Of a DNA stretch of 64,000 nt, positions 24,879 to 35,319 are shown in pieces. The DNA comes from Janibacter alkaliphilus. Its GTDB lineage: Bacteria; Actinomycetota; Actinomycetes; Actinomycetales; Dermatophilaceae. The stretch is from assembly GCF_013408565.1 (NCBI RefSeq), contig NZ_JACBZX010000001.1:1302001-1366000 (forward strand), in the 5' to 3' direction. The notes beneath the pieces are model-generated. The model worked only from the letters and a program-made list of their open reading frames with translations. It had not been told where the DNA came from and did no database searches. Position 1 is the first letter of the stretch. Every line of letters begins with the position of its first letter. A program made the position numbers and the translations under genes.

Positions 24879-26227
24879 GAGCCGCGCGCCTCGTACCGCT
24901 CCAGCGAGACGGTCCGCTCCTCGGCATGGTCGACGATGCGCTGCGGGTAGCCGTGGTCGTAGCCGTCGTCGCGGGTCCACGGCTCGTGTGCGGCCTTGCC
25001 CGGCAGGTGCGCCAGCTCGGGCACCCAGCGGCGCACGTACTCGCCGTCGGGGTCGAAGCGCTCGCCCTGGGTCACCGGGTTGAAGATCCGGAAGTACGGC
25101 GCGGCGTCGGTGCCGGTCCCCGCGACCCACTGCCAGCCGTGGTTGTTCGAGGCGATGTCGCCGTCGATGAGGTGCTCCATGAAGTGCCGCGCCCCCACCG
25201 GCCACCACACGTGCAGGTCCTTGGTGAGGAAGCTCGCGGTGATCATCCGCAGCCGGTTGTGCATCCACCCCTCGGCCAGCAGCTGACGCATCCCGGCGTC
25301 GACCACCGGGTAGCCGGTGCGCCCCTCGCGCCAGGCGGCGATGGCGTCCTCCGGCGCGTCGTAGTCGATGCCCAGGGGGTTGAGGTCGCGCCAGGCCGAG
25401 CCCGGGTTGGCCAGCAGCACGTCGGCGTAGAAGTCCCGCCACGCCAGCTCGGTGCGATAGCTCTCGGCGCCGTCGTCGCTGCGCCCCTCGAGGTCGCCGA
25501 GCAGCTGGCGCGGGTGCACCACCCCCAGGTGCAGGTCGGCGGACATCCGCGAGGTGCCCTCCGTCGCCGGCAGGTCCCGGTCGGTGTCGTAGCGGTCCAG
25601 CGCGCGCTCGACGAAGCGCTCCCAGCGCCGCCGGGCGGCGTCCTCGCCGGCGGTCGGCAGGTCGATCGGGACGTCCCGAAGGGCCGCGTCGAGCATCCCC
25701 GCGACCCGGCCGTCGCTGGTGTCGTCGAGATAGGTCACCGACCGAGGCGCGCTCACCGGCGCCGGCCAGCCGTGCTCGCGCCAGGCGCGGGAGTAGGGGG
25801 TGAAGACCTTGAAGGGGGTGCCCCCCTTCGTCGTCAGCGTCCCGGGCTCCACCGCGTAGGGGGTCCCGGTGGCGACCCCCTCGACCCCGGCCCCGGTGAG
25901 CGCGTCGACCACGGCCCGGTCCCGTCGCAGGGCGAAGGGGGAGGCGTCCCGGGCGACGTGCACCGACCCGGCCCCGACCTCCTCGGCCACCCGCGGCACG
26001 ACCTGCGCCGGGTCACCGAGCCGGATGCTCAGCCGCCCGTCGAGCGACTCGTCCAGACGCTGCAGGGTGGCCGCCAGCCACGCCCGTCGGGCGGCGCCGG
26101 CCCGGTCCCACAGCCGCTGGTCGAGGACGAAGAGGGGCAGCACGTCACCAGCCTCCGCGGCCGCGCGCAGCGCCGGGTTGTCGCGCAGCCGCAGGTCACG
26201 GCGGAACCACATGATCGCGGTGCTCAT
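24875..26227 (-). CDS. phr: Deoxyribodipyrimidine photolyase (class I)
   Basis: 450 residues. N-terminal photolyase alpha/beta domain for the antenna chromophore (MWFRRDLRLRDNPAL, about 6-20) and C-terminal FAD-binding domain with signatures ELAWRDFYADVLLANPG, GYPVVDAGMRQLLAEGWMHN, RLRMITASFLTKDL and SNNHGWQWVAGTGTDAAPYF. The last includes the conserved DNA/FAD-contact tryptophans. The length fits class I cyclobutane-pyrimidine-dimer photolyases; a cryptochrome-like role is less likely given the complete motifs. It repairs UV dimers using light. It stands alone on the minus strand, convergent with the DUF4352 gene, and gives the organism light-dependent DNA repair. Confidence 0.93.
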   Translation of the reverse strand: MSTAIMWFRRDLRLRDNPALRAAAEAGDVLPLFVLDQRLWDRAGAARRAWLAATLQRLDESLDGRLSIRLGDPAQVVPRVAEEVGAGSVHVARDASPFALRRDRAVVDALTGAGVEGVATGTPYAVEPGTLTTKGGTPFKVFTPYSRAWREHGWPAPVSAPRSVTYLDDTSDGRVAGMLDAALRDVPIDLPTAGEDAARRRWERFVERALDRYDTDRDLPATEGTSRMSADLHLGVVHPRQLLGDLEGRSDDGAESYRTELAWRDFYADVLLANPGSAWRDLNPLGIDYDAPEDAIAAWREGRTGYPVVDAGMRQLLAEGWMHNRLRMITASFLTKDLHVWWPVGARHFMEHLIDGDIASNNHGWQWVAGTGTDAAPYFRIFNPVTQGERFDPDGEYVRRWVPELAHLPGKAAHEPWTRDDGYDHGYPQRIVDHAEERTVSLERYEARGS

Positions 26228-26271
26228 GACGCCAACCTACGCACCGCCGCGGCCCCGGTGGCGACCCGGCA

Positions 26272-29200
26272 TCAGCGCCCTTCGCCCTGGGCGCTGGTCG
26301 CGGCCTCGGTGGAGTCCGCGCCCTCGGCGCCGGCCCGCAGGTCGCTCTCCTCCTGGTGCAGGCTCACCTGCGGCACCGGGGCGCCGTCGGGGGTGACCAC
26401 GCCGTCGGCGGAGGTCTCCACGACCTCTTCCCCGGGCCGGGGCGCGCGGCCCGGGGCGTCCGACTCGTCCGGCTCCGGCGCGAAGTCGTCCGGTGCCGGG
26501 GCGGAGCGGTCCACCCCCGGGAATCGGCGCAGGTCCACGGTCACCGGGTAGTCGGTCACGCCCGGCGACATGCCGTCGCTCAGCGGCGGGATCGTCGTGA
26601 GGTCCACCGGCCCCGGGGTGTGACCACCGACGACGAACCGGGCCTGGCGGCGGGCCTCGGCGCTCGCGGCGTTCACCGGGAAGCTGTCGTAGGAGATCCC
26701 GCCGGGGTGGGTCACGTGGTAGGTGAAGCCGCCGAGGGAGCGTCCGCTCCACCGGTCGACGAGATCCACGACCAGCGGCGCGTGCACCCCGATCGTCGGG
26801 TGCAGCGCCGACGGCGGCGCCCAGGCGCGGTAGCGGACGCCGCCGACGAAGGCGCCGCCGGACCCGGAGGCGCCGACCGGGCCGCCCCAGCCGTGCTCGG
26901 CCACCGGCGCCATCGGCACCGGCACCCCGTTGACCGTGACCAGGTGCCGCCCCTCGACGAGTCCGGTCGCCCGGATCTGCACCTTCTCCACCGAGGAGTC
27001 GACATAGCGGGCGGTGCCGGACTGGGTGACCTCCTCGCCGAGCACGTGCCACGGCTCCACCGCGGTCCGCAGCTCGAGCCCCACACCGTCGACGTCGACG
27101 TCGCCGAGCCGGGGGAAGCGGAACTCGAGGAAGGCGTCGAACAACGCCGGGTCGATGACCGGCGCCCCGACCGAGCGCAGGTAGCGGTTGGTGTCGTCGA
27201 TGACGTCCCGCAGGTCGGTGGCGACGAAGGCGGGCAGCAGGAAGCGGTCGTGCAGCCGGGTGCCCCAGTGCACCAGCGGACCGGTGTACGGCTCGGCCCA
27301 GAAGCGGGCGACCAGGGCGCGCACGAGCAGCGCCTGCAGCAGGGCCATCCGCGGGTGCGGCGGCATCTCGAAGCCGCGCATCTCCAGCAGCCCCAGCCGC
27401 CCCCGCTCGGTGCCGGGCGCGAAGAGCTTGTCGATGCAGAACTCGGCGCGGTGGGTGTTGCCCGTGATGTCGGTCAGCAGGTGCCGCAGCAGCCGGTCCA
27501 CCAGCCAGGGGCGGGTGCCCTCCTTGGCGTAGAGCTCCTCGGTCAGCGGCTCGGTGATGTCGCTCGCCTCGTGCTGCATGGCGACGACGTGGTCCATCTG
27601 GGCGAAGGCGATCTCCAGCTCGTAGAGCGACTCGGCCCGCCCTTCATCCACCCGTGGCGCCTGGCTGGTGGGGCCGATGAAGCGCCCGCTGAAGAGGTAG
27701 CTGAGCGCCGGGTGGTGCTGCCAGTAGGTGACCAGCGAGCGCAGCAGGTCGGGGCGGCGCAGCAGCGGCGAGTCGGCCGGGGTCGGGCCGCCGAGGGTGA
27801 GGTGGTTGCCGCCGCCGGTGCCCGTGTGGCTGCCGTCGAGGTCGAACTTCTCGGTGGAGAGGCTGATCTGGCGGGCGTGCTCGTAGAGGGTCTCGGTCTG
27901 CTCGACGAGCTCGCCCCAGCTCCGGGTGGGGGCGACGTTGACCTCGATGACGCCGGGGTCGGGGGTGACCGACATGCTGCGCACCCGCGGGTCGCCGGGC
28001 AGCGGGTAGCCCTCGAGCACCACCGGCAGCCCCACCTGGGCGGCGCTGGCCTCGACCGCGGCGAGCAGCTCCAGGGCCGGCTCGAGCTCCTCGACCGGCG
28101 GCAGGAAGACGAAGAGGTGCCCGTCGCGCTCCTGCACTGCCAGCGCGGTGCGCGGCGCCTCCTCGATGTCCAGCACGGTGGCCGCGCAGTCGGCCACCTC
28201 GGGCAGCGCGGCGGGGTCGGTGGCCGGCAGCGCGCCGCGGGCGGCGAAGGGGGAGGGCTCGGGCACGAGCGGCCCCTCGGTCCAGGCGATCGAGGCCAGC
28301 GGCAGCCGCAGCCCGGCGGGCGAGTCGCCGGGCACGAGCATGAGCGCGCCACGGCGGGTGCGCCAGCGCGTCGTGCCCCAGCCCTCGCCGTCGAGCGCCG
28401 GGAAGATCGGCAGCACCCAGGCGACCGGGGTGCCCAGGGCGGGCCGGTCGACGTCGGCCACCCGCTGCTCGCGGTCGCCCTCGGCGGCCAGGGTCGGGTC
28501 GTCCGGGGCGAGGTCGCCCTCGGTGGGGGCCTCGCCGGCCGGCTGCCGGGCCTCGTCGAGCAGCCGGGCCAGCGGGTCCTCGTGCGCGGAGACGAGCAGC
28601 TCGGGGTCGATGCCGGTGCGTCGGGCGATGCCGACGGCCAGGTCTCGGGCGGCTGCCGCGGCCGCGGGGCTGCCGGGCTCGACGGCCGGCTCGCCCCAGG
28701 GCTGGTCCAGCAGCGCCGGGTCGTGCCACAGCGGCTGGTCGTCGGTGCGCCGGCTCAGCTGGATCTGCCAGCGGGGCAGCGGCTCGCCGGGGTACCACTT
28801 GCCCTGGCCGTGGTGGCGCAGCATCCCGGGCACGGTGAGCCGGTCGGCCAGCGCGGTGGCCAGTGCCCGCTTCTCGTCGCCGTCGGGGGCGGTGTGCCAC
28901 TGCGGGTCCTGGGTGCCGCCGGCGGCGACGAAGGTGGGCTCGCCCCCCATCGTCAGCCGCACGTCCCCCTTCGCGAGGAGTCCGTCGACGGCCTCGCCGA
29001 CCGCGGTGATCCCGCGCCACTGGTCGTCGCTGAAGGGCTTGGTGACGCGTGGGTCCTCGGCGATCCGGGTGACCGTGTTGGAGAAGGAGAAGTCGACCGC
29101 CGTCGGGGCGGTGGCGCCGCTGATCGGCGCCGCCGAGCTGGGGTGCGGGGTCGCCGAGAGGGGGATGTGCCCCTCGCCGGCGAGCAGCCCGGAGGTGGCG

Positions 29201-29997
29201 TCGAGGCCGACCCAGCCGGCGCCGGGGATGAAGACCTCGGCCCAGGCGTGCAGGTCGGTGAAGTCCTCGGCCGGGCCGTCGAGGCTGGGGTCGCCGACGG
29301 CGCTGAGGTCGGCGGTGAGCTGGACGAGGTAGCCGGAGACGAAGCGGGCGGCCAGGCCCAGGTGGCGCAGCAGCGCCACGAGCAGCCAGGCGGAGTCGCG
29401 GCAGGAGCCGATGCCGCGGCCCAGGGTCTCGCCGGGGGTCTGCACGCCCGGCTCCATCCGCACCGAGTAGCCCACCGACTCGCGGACGGCGTGGTTGAGC
29501 GCGACGACGAAGTCGACGATCGGCGTGCCCTGCCCGGGCGCGGCATCGACCGGTGCGGTGGTCAGGCTGGGCAGGCGCTGCTCCAGCCACTCCAGGACGG
29601 CCGGGGCCAGCCGTGTCGCGTCGTCGTCCTCGCCGACCGGATACAGGTAGGGCTCGAGGTCGCGCCGGGTCTGCTCGGGGTAGCTGAAGGGGAAGGTGCT
29701 CGCGGAGTCCTCGACGAAGAAGTCGAAGGGGTTGATCGAGGTCATGTCGGCGACGAGGTCGACCGTGATGTCGAGCTCGCTCACCGGCTCCGGGAAGACC
29801 AGCCGCGCCAGCCAGTTGCCGAAGGGGTCCTGCTGCCAGTTGATGAAGTGCTCCGGCGGCGAGACGGTCAGCGAGTACGCCGGGATCGGGGTGCGCGAGT
29901 GCGGCGCCGGGCGCAGCCGCACCGTGTGCGGGTAGACGCGGACCGGCTCGGAGAAGCGGTAGGTCGTGCGGTGCTCGAGGGCTACGCGGATCGTCAC
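26272..29997 (-). CDS. Transglutaminase-DUF2126 fusion protein
   Basis: 1241 residues from GTG 29997, with TAGGCT 7 nt upstream (leaderless). Residues about 1-320 are a transglutaminase module: beta domain ([20 protein letters not shown]), Cys in [20 protein letters not shown] (about residue 200), His in DLHAWAEVF and Asp in [10 protein letters not shown]. Residues about 350-1190 are DUF2126, a large domain related to amidoligase or peptide-bond-forming systems ([59 protein letters not shown]). The C-terminus is an acidic, probably disordered tail. Such proteins usually neighbour the alpha-E/permuted ATP-grasp genes, which here lie at 2864-6603 instead. Substrate unknown. Confidence 0.92.
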   Translation of the reverse strand: MTIRVALEHRTTYRFSEPVRVYPHTVRLRPAPHSRTPIPAYSLTVSPPEHFINWQQDPFGNWLARLVFPEPVSELDITVDLVADMTSINPFDFFVEDSASTFPFSYPEQTRRDLEPYLYPVGEDDDATRLAPAVLEWLEQRLPSLTTAPVDAAPGQGTPIVDFVVALNHAVRESVGYSVRMEPGVQTPGETLGRGIGSCRDSAWLLVALLRHLGLAARFVSGYLVQLTADLSAVGDPSLDGPAEDFTDLHAWAEVFIPGAGWVGLDATSGLLAGEGHIPLSATPHPSSAAPISGATAPTAVDFSFSNTVTRIAEDPRVTKPFSDDQWRGITAVGEAVDGLLAKGDVRLTMGGEPTFVAAGGTQDPQWHTAPDGDEKRALATALADRLTVPGMLRHHGQGKWYPGEPLPRWQIQLSRRTDDQPLWHDPALLDQPWGEPAVEPGSPAAAAAARDLAVGIARRTGIDPELLVSAHEDPLARLLDEARQPAGEAPTEGDLAPDDPTLAAEGDREQRVADVDRPALGTPVAWVLPIFPALDGEGWGTTRWRTRRGALMLVPGDSPAGLRLPLASIAWTEGPLVPEPSPFAARGALPATDPAALPEVADCAATVLDIEEAPRTALAVQERDGHLFVFLPPVEELEPALELLAAVEASAAQVGLPVVLEGYPLPGDPRVRSMSVTPDPGVIEVNVAPTRSWGELVEQTETLYEHARQISLSTEKFDLDGSHTGTGGGNHLTLGGPTPADSPLLRRPDLLRSLVTYWQHHPALSYLFSGRFIGPTSQAPRVDEGRAESLYELEIAFAQMDHVVAMQHEASDITEPLTEELYAKEGTRPWLVDRLLRHLLTDITGNTHRAEFCIDKLFAPGTERGRLGLLEMRGFEMPPHPRMALLQALLVRALVARFWAEPYTGPLVHWGTRLHDRFLLPAFVATDLRDVIDDTNRYLRSVGAPVIDPALFDAFLEFRFPRLGDVDVDGVGLELRTAVEPWHVLGEEVTQSGTARYVDSSVEKVQIRATGLVEGRHLVTVNGVPVPMAPVAEHGWGGPVGASGSGGAFVGGVRYRAWAPPSALHPTIGVHAPLVVDLVDRWSGRSLGGFTYHVTHPGGISYDSFPVNAASAEARRQARFVVGGHTPGPVDLTTIPPLSDGMSPGVTDYPVTVDLRRFPGVDRSAPAPDDFAPEPDESDAPGRAPRPGEEVVETSADGVVTPDGAPVPQVSLHQEESDLRAGAEGADSTEAATSAQGEGR

Positions 29998-30004
29998 CCG
30001 CGCC

Positions 30005-30010
30005 AGCCTA
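30005..30010 (-). promoter_or_regulatory. Leaderless-type -10 box for the transglutaminase-DUF2126 gene
   Basis: On the minus strand the hexamer TAGGCT is followed by 7 nt and the GTG at 29997. It fixes the start codon against a longer open frame that continues upstream to 30303. Confidence 0.55.
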
Positions 30011-30190
30011 GGGGGATGCCAGGTCCTGGCCGGGCATGAGGCCGACCCCCGACCGCGAGGACTGCGCCGCGAGAGCCGGCGACGTCTGTGGCCGGACCAG
30101 CGGCTCGGGCGCACCAGGGGTGGATCGGCCTGACGCGGGCGCGCGGCTGGGTCTACCGTCGACCCTGACCCCCATGTCAGGAGACCCGCG

Positions 30191-31441
30191 ATGCAGCCCG
30201 AGGAGAGAGCCGAGACCGGCCGCCTGGTCGGCTTCGGTCTGCGCGGGGCGACCGGCGTCGTCCGGGACGTGCACGGGGCGATCGCGGACACCGCCTTCGG
30301 CACCGTCCGGCGCTACCTGGGTCCGCTGGGCCGACCGGTGGTCACCCCCGTCGAGATCGCCCACGACACCATCGCCGGCGGCGTCTACGCCATCACCGGG
30401 ACCACCCTCGAGCTGGCCGGCACCGCCACCGGCCTGGTCGCCGGCCGCGCTCCTCAGGCGCCCACGGACGACCCGCGCGGACCTGGCACCCTGGCCGACT
30501 CGCCGCGGGCCCGCACCCTCATGGCGCTGCTGCACGGCTTCCACGGGGACAAGCTCGCCGCCCAGGGCTCGGCGGTCTCCTACCCGATGACCCTGCGCCG
30601 CTCCGGCCGCGACATCCCGGTCACCGCCGAGGGGCTGGCCACCGCCTACCCGGAGGCGACGGGGACGGTGGTCGTCTTCGTGCACGGCTTCATCGGCACC
30701 GAGCAGATGTGGAAGCGCCGCCCCGACGGCGACGACCCGGACGCGACCCCGCACAGCTACGGTCGGCGGCTCGAGGACGAGCTGGACGTCTCCTCGGTCT
30801 GGGTCCGCTACAACACCGGGCTGCGGGTCTCCACCAACGGCGCCCAGCTGCGGGCCCTGCTGCGCGGGCTGCACGCGGCCTGGCCGGTGCCGATCACCCG
30901 GATCGTCCTCGTCGGGCACTCCATGGGCGGCCTGGTCGCCCACTCCGCGCTCGCCCAGGCGGAGGCCGACGAGCCGTGGGTTCAGGCCACCACCGACACG
31001 ATCACCCTCGGCACCCCGCACCACGGCACCCCGCTCGAGCGCTCGGCGAACGCCGTGGCCGGCGGGCTCGCCACCTCCGAGCGCACCCGGTGGGCCGCCG
31101 ACATCATCCGCTACCGCAGCGACGGCATCCGGGACATGCGCCACGGCAACCTCGTCGACGCCGACTGGTCCGGCCACGACCCCGAGGAGCCGGGCGACCG
31201 GCGCACCGGCGCCCGGCCGCACCCGCACGTCGCCCACCTCGCGGTGGTCGCCACCGTGGCCCGGGACCCGGACTCGCGGCGGGCCCGCTGGTTCGGTGAC
31301 CTCGTCGTCGGCGCGGACTCGGCGCGCGGGCTGGGGCGGTCCGAGCCGGTCCACCTCGGCGGGCTGACCCACCTCGACCTGCTCAACCACGAGCGGGTCT
31401 ACCCGTTGATCCGTGACCGGGTCGCCCACGGACCTGGCTGA
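30191..31441 (+). CDS. Alpha/beta hydrolase (PGAP1/lipase-like)
   Basis: 416 residues. The hydrolase core starts at about residue 155 (TVVVFVHGFIGTEQMW) and has the nucleophile elbow GHSMGG within IVLVGHSMGGLVAHSAL, then TITLGTPHHGTPLERSAN, typical of PGAP1/triacylglycerol-lipase-like enzymes. A late histidine (GGLTHLDLLNHERVY) completes the likely catalytic triad. The first ~150 residues form an extra N-terminal part with Gly/Ala-rich helices, without a classical signal peptide, perhaps peripherally membrane-associated. GGAGA precedes ATG 30191. The ester substrate is unknown. It is followed by a lipoprotein gene after about 100 bp. Confidence 0.85.
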   Translation: MQPEERAETGRLVGFGLRGATGVVRDVHGAIADTAFGTVRRYLGPLGRPVVTPVEIAHDTIAGGVYAITGTTLELAGTATGLVAGRAPQAPTDDPRGPGTLADSPRARTLMALLHGFHGDKLAAQGSAVSYPMTLRRSGRDIPVTAEGLATAYPEATGTVVVFVHGFIGTEQMWKRRPDGDDPDATPHSYGRRLEDELDVSSVWVRYNTGLRVSTNGAQLRALLRGLHAAWPVPITRIVLVGHSMGGLVAHSALAQAEADEPWVQATTDTITLGTPHHGTPLERSANAVAGGLATSERTRWAADIIRYRSDGIRDMRHGNLVDADWSGHDPEEPGDRRTGARPHPHVAHLAVVATVARDPDSRRARWFGDLVVGADSARGLGRSEPVHLGGLTHLDLLNHERVYPLIRDRVAHGPG

Positions 31442-31538
31442 GCGCTCCCCAGGGGGCCGCCGTGGCCGTACCCTGTGCCTGGTCCACGCTGCGCAGGGGC
31501 GCGACGACAGACGCGATGACAGACGAAGGGGAGGGCCG

Positions 31539-32408
31539 GTGGCCGCAGAGATCACCCGCCGGGTCGCGCTGAGCGCGCTCGGCCTCGGCTCGGGCGCCGC
31601 GCTCGTCGGCTGCAGCGACGAGGCCGCGGAGCCGACGCAGGGCTCGAGCACCACCTTCCGCACCGGCGAGGACACCGGCTCGGGCGAGGGCTCCGGCGAC
31701 GGGTCGAGCAGCGCGAGCGGCTCGGGCAGCGACGGCTCATCCAGCCCGCAGAGCGACGGCTCGCCCTCCTCGGGCACCGCCGTCACGGTGGATTCCCTGC
31801 CCAGCCCCGAGGAGATGCGTGACCCGTGGGCGGCCTACGCCGCGGCCTGGGTCGCCACCCAGTCGACCACCGGTGTCCCCTCCGGGGTCTACCAGGACGC
31901 CGACTGGTACTACGCCAGCCAGCTGGGCGAGTTCGCCTTCCTCGTCCGCTACAAGGACGGTCGGGCGGTGCTCATCGGCAGCAGCGACCCCAGCCTCAAC
32001 GACCGCTCCGCCGACGACGAGCAGCAGGCGCGGGCCGTGCTGACCGCCGGGCGCCCGGCCTGGTGGGCGGGAGCCTTCGAGCACGTGCCGGTGAACACCA
32101 AGGCCGGCTTCCTGTGCGCCTGGGACGGCTCCAGCTGGAAGCAGAACCAGCGCAGCACCGCTCGTGGCGGCGTGGAGTCGATGGAGCTCGTCGTCACCTC
32201 GCCGCGGGAGACCGGTGAGGCGCTGGTCATGCTCGGCACCGGCGGCGAGGAGGAGTACACCGGCAGCCGGCGCTCGGCCGCCGACGCCGTCGTCGACGCC
32301 GGCCCGTCGGTCACCGCCGCCGAGCTGACCGACCTGGGCCCCCAGGTCCGTCACGCCGACGACGGGGTCCGCGCGGCGAAGGCCTTCACGGACAGCGGCA
32401 CCCACTGA
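31539..32408 (+). CDS. Tat-type secreted lipoprotein of unknown function
   Basis: 289 residues from GTG 31539, with AAGGGGAGGG directly upstream. The N-terminus EITRRVALSALGLGSGAALV has a twin-arginine-like motif, and the lipobox LVGC follows (Cys about 26). A Gly/Ser-rich linker of about 50 residues leads to a globular domain from about residue 95 (EEMRDPWAAYAAAWVATQST), with aromatic-rich segments (YQDADWYYASQLGEFAFLVR) and no motif I can assign. It should be anchored to the outer face of the membrane. TACCCT near 31470 may be the -10. It could be co-expressed with the upstream hydrolase, but the 97-bp gap suggests its own promoter. Confidence 0.75.
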   Translation: MAAEITRRVALSALGLGSGAALVGCSDEAAEPTQGSSTTFRTGEDTGSGEGSGDGSSSASGSGSDGSSSPQSDGSPSSGTAVTVDSLPSPEEMRDPWAAYAAAWVATQSTTGVPSGVYQDADWYYASQLGEFAFLVRYKDGRAVLIGSSDPSLNDRSADDEQQARAVLTAGRPAWWAGAFEHVPVNTKAGFLCAWDGSSWKQNQRSTARGGVESMELVVTSPRETGEALVMLGTGGEEEYTGSRRSAADAVVDAGPSVTAAELTDLGPQVRHADDGVRAAKAFTDSGTH

Positions 32409-32421
32409 CCCGGCCCGCCGG

Positions 32422-32427
32422 TAGCCT
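32422..32427 (+). promoter_or_regulatory. Leaderless-type -10 box for the HAD-PlsC gene
   Basis: TAGCCT followed by 7 nt and ATG 32435. No Shine-Dalgarno sequence is seen. Confidence 0.5.
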
Positions 32428-32434
32428 TCCCGAC

Positions 32435-33895
32435 ATGCCCGGCGCCGCCTTCTTCGACCTCGATCGCACCCTGCTGCGCCGCGCCTCCGGCCCGGCCCTG
32501 TCCGCGGCCATGCGCGAGACCGGCACGGTCACCCGGCGGTTGCCCTTCGAGAGCCTGATCTTCGGCTGGTTCGACCACTTCGGCGAGTCGCTGGGGTCCA
32601 TCGCGCTGGCCCGCCAGGCCGCCATCGTCGCCAAGGGCAAGCCCTTCGACGCCTTCGACGAGGCCGCCGAGCTGGCCGGTGAGGTGCTCGCCGACCTGGT
32701 CGAGCCCTTCGGCCGGCTGCTCATCGAGGAGCACCAGCAGGCCGGGCGCCCGGCGGTGCTGGCGACGACCACGCCGGAGCACCTGGTGCGTCCGCTGGCC
32801 GAGCGGCTGGGGCTGGACGACGTCATCGCCACCCGCTACGAGATCGATGCCTCGGGGCGGTTCAGCGGGGCCCTGGACGGGCACTTCGTGTGGTCGGCCG
32901 GCAAGCTCGCCGCGATCAAGGAGTGGGCCCGCGAGCGGGACGTCGACCTCAAGGAGTCCTTCGCCTACTCCGACTCGGTCTACGACGCGCCGATGCTGCG
33001 GGCGGTGGGCCAGCCGGGTGCGGTCAACCCCGACCCGCGGCTCTTCGCGCTGGCCACGCTCTCCCGCTGGCCGATCATCAGCTTCGACACCTCGCCGGGC
33101 GTGGTCAAGGTGCCGCTGCTCGGGCTGGAGATGCAGCAGGTGGCGATGATGCTCACCCGCCCGGAGACCTATCCCTACGTGCGGCTGCGGGTCGAGGGGC
33201 TGGAGAACGTGCCGGACCACGGCGGCGCGATCATCGTCGGCAACCACCGCAGCTACTTCGACGTGCCGACGATGGTCATGGCGATGCGGCGCACCGGGCG
33301 GACCGCGCGCTTCCTGGCGAAGAAGGAGCTCTTCGACGCGCCGCTGGTCGGGTCGATGATGCGCTCGGTCGGCGGGATCAGCGTCGACCGGCGGCACGAC
33401 GACCCGGACGCGCCGGACCCGCTGGCCCAGGCCGCGCTCGCGCTGCGCGGCGGCGAGCTCGTCGGGATGATGCCGCAGGGGACGATCCCGCGCGGGATCC
33501 GCTTCTTCGACCACGAGCTGCGCGGGCGACGTGGCGCGGCCCGGCTGGCGACGATGACGAAGGTGCCGGTGATCCCCTTCGCGCTCACCGGGACCGAGGT
33601 CGTCTGGCCGCGGGCGGCGAAGGGGCCGAACGTCACCACCGTGCTGCGGCCGCCGACGGTGACCGTGACCTTCGGCGAGCCGGTGGAGCTGAAGTACCGG
33701 TCCGAGCGCAAGGACACCGAGCGGATCATGACCGCCATCGCCGACCTGCTGCCCGAGGAGGTGCGTCGGCCGGCGCGGCCCACCCTCGCCGAGCTCGCCC
33801 AGACCTACCCGAGCGGGGTCGTGCCGCCGGAGGACCGCTGGTTCGCCGTCGACACCGACGAGTCGGCCCCCGCCCCCGCGCCCTCCCGCTCCTGA
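32435..33895 (+). CDS. HAD-IB phosphatase / 1-acylglycerol-3-phosphate acyltransferase fusion
   Basis: 486 residues. Residues about 1-215 are an HAD-IB (SerB-like) phosphatase: nucleophile motif FFDLDRT (Asp9), TTTPEH and SDSVYDAPML. Residues about 240-470 are a PlsC acyltransferase with HX4D (GNHRSYFDV), a glycerophosphate-binding MPQGTIPRG (Gln where EGT is usual) and downstream VPVIPFALTGTE. This fusion occurs in mycobacteria and relatives and is taken to make phosphatidic acid; the HAD part may dephosphorylate an intermediate, but its substrate is not shown. The leaderless ATG is 26 bp after the upstream stop. Confidence 0.9.
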   Translation: MPGAAFFDLDRTLLRRASGPALSAAMRETGTVTRRLPFESLIFGWFDHFGESLGSIALARQAAIVAKGKPFDAFDEAAELAGEVLADLVEPFGRLLIEEHQQAGRPAVLATTTPEHLVRPLAERLGLDDVIATRYEIDASGRFSGALDGHFVWSAGKLAAIKEWARERDVDLKESFAYSDSVYDAPMLRAVGQPGAVNPDPRLFALATLSRWPIISFDTSPGVVKVPLLGLEMQQVAMMLTRPETYPYVRLRVEGLENVPDHGGAIIVGNHRSYFDVPTMVMAMRRTGRTARFLAKKELFDAPLVGSMMRSVGGISVDRRHDDPDAPDPLAQAALALRGGELVGMMPQGTIPRGIRFFDHELRGRRGAARLATMTKVPVIPFALTGTEVVWPRAAKGPNVTTVLRPPTVTVTFGEPVELKYRSERKDTERIMTAIADLLPEEVRRPARPTLAELAQTYPSGVVPPEDRWFAVDTDESAPAPAPSRS

Positions 33896-33932
33896 CACCC
33901 GCACTGGCCCGGAGCACGCTCCCGCCAGGCTC

Positions 33933-34080
33933 CGCAACTGCCCGGGTAGTTGCCCAGGAGGGGCCGCAACTGCCCGGGCAAATGGCAAGAAGGGCGGCAA
34001 CTGCCCGGGCAGTTGCGCAGGAGGGGCCGCAACTGCCCGGGCTTTTGCGCAGGAGGGGTCGCAACTGCCCGGGCAGCTGC
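33933..34080. repeat. Repeat family A, locus 2: five units, one a perfect 20-bp palindrome
   Basis: Five units of CGCAACTGCCCGGG spaced about 30 bp. One unit reads GCAACTGCCCGGGCAGTTGC, a perfect 20-bp palindrome; others diverge on the right arm (TAGTTGC, AAATGGC, TTTTGCG, AGCTGCG). The cluster fills the gap between two convergent genes. Confidence 0.85.
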
Positions 34081-34094
34081 GAAGGGGGAGCGGG

Positions 34095-35228
34095 TCAGGA
34101 ACGGTGGGCGACCCGGACGATCAGCGCCGACGGGTCGACGGTCAGCTCCAGCCGGGTGGCCTCGCCGATGACGTCGCCGTCGACCTGGACCAGCTGCTGC
34201 TTGTCCGCGGTGACGGTGACCTGGGTCCCGGAGGCTCGGGTGAGCCGGGTGGTGTCCTGCCGGGAACGGCTGATCACCCGACCGGCCAGCCCGGCCCAGC
34301 CGACGAGCGTCTTGGGGCTGATCACCACCGCGTCGATGGTGCCGTCGTCGAGCTGGGCATCCGGCATGAGGGTGATTCCGCCGGTGAGCGTGCCGCAGTT
34401 GCCGACGACGATGGTGCGGGCCTGCCGGTCCGGCTGCTCCTGGCCGTCGACGCTCCAGCGCACCCCGAAGCGGCGGATGAAGATGCTGCGCAGACCGGTG
34501 ACGACGTAGGCCAGCCAGCCGATCTTCTCCTTCAGCGGCTCGCTGGTGCCGTCCATGATCGCGGCGTCGAATCCCATCCCGGCCATGACGAGGAAGGGGT
34601 GGCGGCGCACCGGCTCCCCTTCGACCGGGTCCTCGGCCTGGCCCACGTCCGAGGTGGCGTCCTCCTCGGCCGGGTCCAGCTCGACCCAGGCCACGTCGAT
34701 CGCCCGGTTGCGCCCGGTGAAGGCCACCCGCAGCGCCTCGTGCAGGTCGTCGACGGGGACGTCGAGGTTGCGGGCGAGCAGGTTGCCGGTGCCCCGCGGG
34801 AGCAGCCCCATCGGGGTCCGGGTGTGCGCCAGCGCCACGGCGACCGCGCGGATGGTGCCGTCGCCGCCGAGCGGGCAGACCAGGTCGACCCCCTCCTCCA
34901 GCGCCTGGCGGGTCTGGCCGGTGCCCGGGTCGTCGGCGGTGGTCTGCAGCACCAGCGGCTCGGCCCAGCCCAGAGCGGTGCTCGCCGCGGCCAGCTCGGC
35001 GGTGATCGCCCCGAGGTCGTCGAACTTCGTCGGGTTGATGACGATCGCGGCCCGCTTGCGACGGGTGCGGCTGCGGTCCCGGCGGAAGGTGGAGCGGTCC
35101 GGCCGGCTGCGGGTCGCGCCGCGTCGGGCGCGGTAGGTGGTGCCGGTCAGCACCAGCCAGACGACGACCGCGACGAGGGCCAGGCTGACCAGCAGGGCGG
35201 CGGCCAGCGCGGGCCAGGACTCGGACAC
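34095..35228 (-). CDS. Diacylglycerol/sphingosine-kinase family lipid kinase
   Basis: 377 residues. An N-terminal membrane helix ([20 protein letters not shown], residues 7-26) is followed by a basic linker and the DAGK catalytic domain starting [13 protein letters not shown]. The nucleotide-binding motif [12 protein letters not shown] and the following [15 protein letters not shown] are diagnostic. The C-terminal beta domain includes [34 protein letters not shown] and the [11 protein letters not shown] segment. The enzyme phosphorylates a lipid alcohol such as diacylglycerol at the membrane. It is convergent with the HAD-PlsC gene, so the two phosphatidate-related enzymes are neighbours but not co-transcribed. 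Confidence 0.9.
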   Translation of the reverse strand: MSESWPALAAALLVSLALVAVVVWLVLTGTTYRARRGATRSRPDRSTFRRDRSRTRRKRAAIVINPTKFDDLGAITAELAAASTALGWAEPLVLQTTADDPGTGQTRQALEEGVDLVCPLGGDGTIRAVAVALAHTRTPMGLLPRGTGNLLARNLDVPVDDLHEALRVAFTGRNRAIDVAWVELDPAEEDATSDVGQAEDPVEGEPVRRHPFLVMAGMGFDAAIMDGTSEPLKEKIGWLAYVVTGLRSIFIRRFGVRWSVDGQEQPDRQARTIVVGNCGTLTGGITLMPDAQLDDGTIDAVVISPKTLVGWAGLAGRVISRSRQDTTRLTRASGTQVTVTADKQQLVQVDGDVIGEATRLELTVDPSALIVRVAHRS

Positions 35229-35307
35229 GTCGGGTCACGCTACCGGAGCGGCGGGGGCACCGACGGCAGGCGCGGAAAGGTCTGTGCGGCGCGCCCGGAG
35301 CCGTCGT

Positions 35308-35313
35308 TACGCT
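35308..35313 (+). promoter_or_regulatory. Leaderless-type -10 box for serS
   Basis: TACGCT, then 6 nt, then GTG 35320. The same TACGCT hexamer precedes the aminotransferase (40299) and purD (49880) at 6-7 nt. Confidence 0.6.
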
Positions 35314-35319
35314 GACCCG

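Noticed and set aside
24079..24891. Alternative C-terminus of the DUF4352 protein as read without frame correction
   Set aside because: The uncorrected tail (RCTSTSRPTPSWRRCRS) is out of character, while the shifted frame gives the family's normal ending; the frameshift explanation is preferred.
26356..30039. Over-1200-codon plus-strand open frame
   Set aside because: Antisense to the transglutaminase-DUF2126 gene, whose motifs are unambiguous; caused by the absence of AT-rich stop codons in high-GC DNA.
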